The notes under the pieces: generated by a model
Told to the model about the DNA's origin: nothing
What the model saw: only the letters and a program-made list of their open reading frames with translations
The model's database searches: none
Translations under genes and position numbers: made by a program
Assembly: GCA_001940655.1 (NCBI GenBank)
Contig: MBAA01000185.1
Coordinates: 17,687-24,326, forward strand
Length of the DNA stretch: 6,640 bases
Direction of reading: 5' to 3'
Source of the DNA: Promethearchaeota archaeon CR_4
GTDB lineage: Archaea; Asgardarchaeota; Lokiarchaeia; Sigyniarchaeales; CR-4
In this document: piece by piece, positions 4,417 through 6,640 of the stretch
How the letters are laid out: every line of letters begins with the position of its first letter
How positions within the stretch are numbered: position 1 is the first letter of the stretch

Positions 4417-5979
4417 ATGAAAAGTCAAATCATTGTATTAGACTTTGGAGGACAAACCTGCCACCTAATCTCCCGGCGGGTACGCGATTTGGGCGTCTCT
4501 TCTGAAATTTTACCTTTTACAGTGAGCTTAGATCAATTACGAAACCTCAATCCCAAAGGTATCATCCTCTCTGGCGGACCAGCCAGCGTTTATGAGGTCG
4601 GCGCACCAACAATTCCTAAAGAAATCGTGGATCATTGTGTGTCGAAGAAAATTCCCATCCTTGGGTTATGCTACGGGCATCAATTACTCGCAAAGATCTT
4701 GGGTGGGAAAGTCGCGCCTAAGACTAGTAAAGAATTTGGCAAAACTAATTTAACCGTTAAAAACGCAGATGGTGTCCTGCGGGGACTCAAACCGATAGAA
4801 ATCGTTTGGATGTCCCACGGAGACCAAGTTGAAGCATTACCCGAGGGATTTGAAGTATACGCAAGTTCTTCCACCTGCCCTATTGCGGTATATGGAAATT
4901 CAGATACAAACATCTACGGCGCTCAGTTCCATCCCGAAGTTCGACATACCTTATCCGGAAACCAAATCTTGGCAAACTTCATCATTTACATTTGCCAGTG
5001 TGAGAAAGATTGGGAGATGAAAAGTCTCATCCCTATTTTAATCCAAAAAATAAATGATCAAGTTGGACTTAATGGACAAGTAATCCTCGGACTTTCGGGG
5101 GGGGTCGATTCCTCTGTAGCAGCAGTTTTACTCCATAATGCCATCGGTGACCGTTTACATGCCATTTTCGTAAACAACGGCCTCCTGCGCAAAGGTGAGG
5201 TCGAACAAGTTCAAACATCATTCAAAGAGCGTTTCGGTTTCAAGAATTTCCATAATGTCGATGCTGAGGAAATATTCCTCTCACGCCTTGAAGGTATAGT
5301 GGATCCGGAACAAAAACGCAAGATTATAGGTTTCACTTTTATTGAGATCTTCGAGGAGGAGGCAATTGAACTTGGAGAAAAATTCCCGAACATTAAATTC
5401 CTCGCCCAAGGCACAATTTTTCCTGATCGCGTTGAAACTGCAGCAACAAGCAATTCCTCAAGCAAGATTAAATCTCATCATAATGTGACATTACCAGATC
5501 GGATGAAACTAGAGCTGGTTGAACCTTTACGTGAATTTTATAAGGACGAGGTTCGGCGTCTGGGGCGAGAACTTGGGATGCCCGAAGAAATTATCGTACG
5601 ACACCCATTTCCAGGCCCTGGGCTTGCGATAAGGTGTGTTGGGGAAGTCAAGAAAGAGTATTTAAATCTCCTCCGGGATGCTGACGCAATTCTCACAGAA
5701 GAAATTCAGAAAACAGGAATATATAACGAATTATGGCAGGCATTCGCTGTTTTCTTGCCTGTTAAGACTGTAGGCATCATGGGTGATTTCCGCACTTACG
5801 AGTACATGTGTGCGTTACGAATTGTTGAGTCTACTGATGCAATGACTGCGAATTTTGCAAAGATTGACTGGGATCTCCTCGAGCGCATCTCGACTCGAAT
5901 CATTAACGAGGTGCGGGGTTTCAACCGTGTTGTCCTTGACATTTCAAATAAACCCCCGAGTACTATCGAATTTGAGTAA
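4417..5979 (+). CDS. guaA: GMP synthase (glutamine-hydrolysing), two-domain
   Basis: GuaA converts XMP, ATP and glutamine to GMP, the last step of guanine nucleotide synthesis, in the cytosol. The 520-residue protein has both parts fused. The class I glutamine amidotransferase domain (about 1-195) carries Cys85 in GLCYGHQ, and His172 and Glu174 in FHPEV. The ATP-pyrophosphatase domain starts at about 205 and has the P-loop SGGVDSS (227-233). The dimerisation domain contains HPFPGPGLAIR (396-406) and ends NRVVLDISNKPPSTIEFE, the canonical XMP-binding C-terminus. All key residues are present and the length is normal. The start at 4417 is chosen because homologues begin within a few residues of IIVLDFGGQ; an in-frame ATG at 4384 lies inside the tandem repeat and would add eleven unconserved residues. 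Many archaea have split GuaAa/GuaAb subunits, so the fused form is notable. It lies 66 nt after the GTPase and may be co-transcribed. Confidence 0.97.
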   Translation: MKSQIIVLDFGGQTCHLISRRVRDLGVSSEILPFTVSLDQLRNLNPKGIILSGGPASVYEVGAPTIPKEIVDHCVSKKIPILGLCYGHQLLAKILGGKVAPKTSKEFGKTNLTVKNADGVLRGLKPIEIVWMSHGDQVEALPEGFEVYASSSTCPIAVYGNSDTNIYGAQFHPEVRHTLSGNQILANFIIYICQCEKDWEMKSLIPILIQKINDQVGLNGQVILGLSGGVDSSVAAVLLHNAIGDRLHAIFVNNGLLRKGEVEQVQTSFKERFGFKNFHNVDAEEIFLSRLEGIVDPEQKRKIIGFTFIEIFEEEAIELGEKFPNIKFLAQGTIFPDRVETAATSNSSSKIKSHHNVTLPDRMKLELVEPLREFYKDEVRRLGRELGMPEEIIVRHPFPGPGLAIRCVGEVKKEYLNLLRDADAILTEEIQKTGIYNELWQAFAVFLPVKTVGIMGDFRTYEYMCALRIVESTDAMTANFAKIDWDLLERISTRIINEVRGFNRVVLDISNKPPSTIEFE

Positions 5980-6028
5980 TTCGGGGAATAATAGCTTCTT
6001 TCAAGCTTGAGTCAAACGGACTACATAT

Positions 6029-6033
6029 AGGAG
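6029..6033 (+). promoter_or_regulatory. Shine-Dalgarno site of sugar-nucleotide gene
   Basis: AGGAG lies 12 nt before the ATG at 6046 and three nt before an in-frame TTG at 6037. The spacing favours the ATG, though it is long. An overlapping ACATATAG could act as a TATA box for a near-leaderless start instead. Confidence 0.4.
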
Positions 6034-6045
6034 TACTTGCAGACA

Positions 6046-6640
6046 ATGACAATTTACGATTTTGGATTGGATCACGACATCATCCTGAACAAGCTGAAGG
6101 ACGCGGGCATCTCGTTTGAAAACAAAGTCATTTACGTCACTGGCGCTGCGGGATTCTTGGGGTCTTGGACATGTGAAATTCTCTGCAAACAAGGAGCAAC
6201 CGTCTACGGATTTGATGATCTGAGTTCCGGATTAGAGGAAAATTTAAAGTTTCTAAAAGCGATGCCTAATTTTCACTTTATTAACCATGACGTGGGTTCT
6301 CCTTTTCAACCCGGAGGGATGGCGTCCTCTGGAATGCAAATCCCAGTTATACATCATCTAGATTACATCCTGCATATGGCTTCCCGTGCATCCCCTTTCG
6401 AGTTCGAGAAATATCCACTCCACATCATCCGGACTAATACAATGGGGAATTTTAATTGCTTAGAAATTGCCCGGCAGTTTAAAGCAACCCACTTATTTAC
6501 GAGCACGAGCGAAGTGTATGGGAACCCTCCTCCCGAATACGTTCCTAGTCCCGAAACATATAATGGTAATGTCAACCCCGATGGACCTCGAGCGTGTTAT
6601 GATGAATCGAAGCGACTTGGGGAGACTATTGTTCTTAGTT
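6046..6640 (+). CDS. UDP-glucuronate decarboxylase-like NAD-dependent epimerase/dehydratase, 3' truncated by window
   Basis: The first 198 residues of an extended short-chain dehydrogenase are present. The NAD-binding Rossmann turn is TGAAGFLG (32-39), with Asp57/Asp58 after the second strand for the adenosine ribose. HMASRASP is at 110-117. Next come TSTSEVYGNP (152-161) and PRACYDESKRLGE, with the catalytic Tyr185 and Lys189. The string from NPDGPRACYDESKR and the EVYG block resemble UDP-glucuronate decarboxylase (UXS), which makes UDP-xylose from UDP-glucuronate; dTDP-glucose dehydratase or UDP-glucose epimerase relatives are less likely. The usual proline in HLASPASP is arginine here. About 20 N-terminal residues precede the Rossmann strand, and the segment 98-106 looks like a small insertion. 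It begins 66 nt after guaA on the same strand. Precursors for cell-surface glycans are the likely product. Confidence 0.85.
   Translation, partial: MTIYDFGLDHDIILNKLKDAGISFENKVIYVTGAAGFLGSWTCEILCKQGATVYGFDDLSSGLEENLKFLKAMPNFHFINHDVGSPFQPGGMASSGMQIPVIHHLDYILHMASRASPFEFEKYPLHIIRTNTMGNFNCLEIARQFKATHLFTSTSEVYGNPPPEYVPSPETYNGNVNPDGPRACYDESKRLGETIVLS

Noticed and set aside
6001..6575. Minus-strand open frames opposite the sugar-nucleotide gene
   Set aside because: They are shadows of a frame with clear Rossmann and YxxxK motifs.

Overview
The window looks like a piece of archaeal chromosome, most likely from an Asgard-type archaeon. The archaeal signs are a tRNA gene with a bulge-helix-bulge intron in its D-loop, an Rpb6/RpoK subunit of the archaeal/eukaryotic RNA polymerase, TATA boxes about 25-37 nt before several starts, and a stand-alone V4R-domain protein. 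The Asgard assignment is an inference, resting mainly on a Ras/Rab-like small GTPase with a WDLGG switch II. I see no insertion sequence, CRISPR array, phage gene or integration site.

Left part, minus strand (1-1806). Reading leftwards there is an intron-containing tRNA-Val(CAC), a stand-alone LUD-domain protein, and a V4R-domain protein that runs off the window edge. The V4R gene is open from its start codon to base 1.

Middle (1807-3700). rpoK is divergent from the tRNA behind its own TATA box. An in-frame stretch after its stop ends in a four-cysteine zinc-ribbon microprotein, followed by a T8 tract. A minus-strand winged-helix protein with a charged tail comes next. It shares a short divergent promoter region with a plus-strand GNAT acetyltransferase, which is probably translated from a leaderless GTG.

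Right part, plus strand (3701-6640). A Ras-like GTPase with altered G3 and G4 residues is followed, across a 34-bp imperfect tandem duplication, by a full-length two-domain GMP synthase. Last is the 5' part of a UDP-glucuronate decarboxylase-like sugar-nucleotide enzyme, cut by the right edge.

The genes do not form one obvious pathway. They are information processing (tRNA, RpoK), nucleotide supply (GuaA), eukaryote-like signalling or trafficking modules (GTPase, V4R protein) and surface-sugar precursor synthesis. No gap between genes exceeds 300 bases. The gaps hold TATA boxes, T-tracts and little else that I can recognise.
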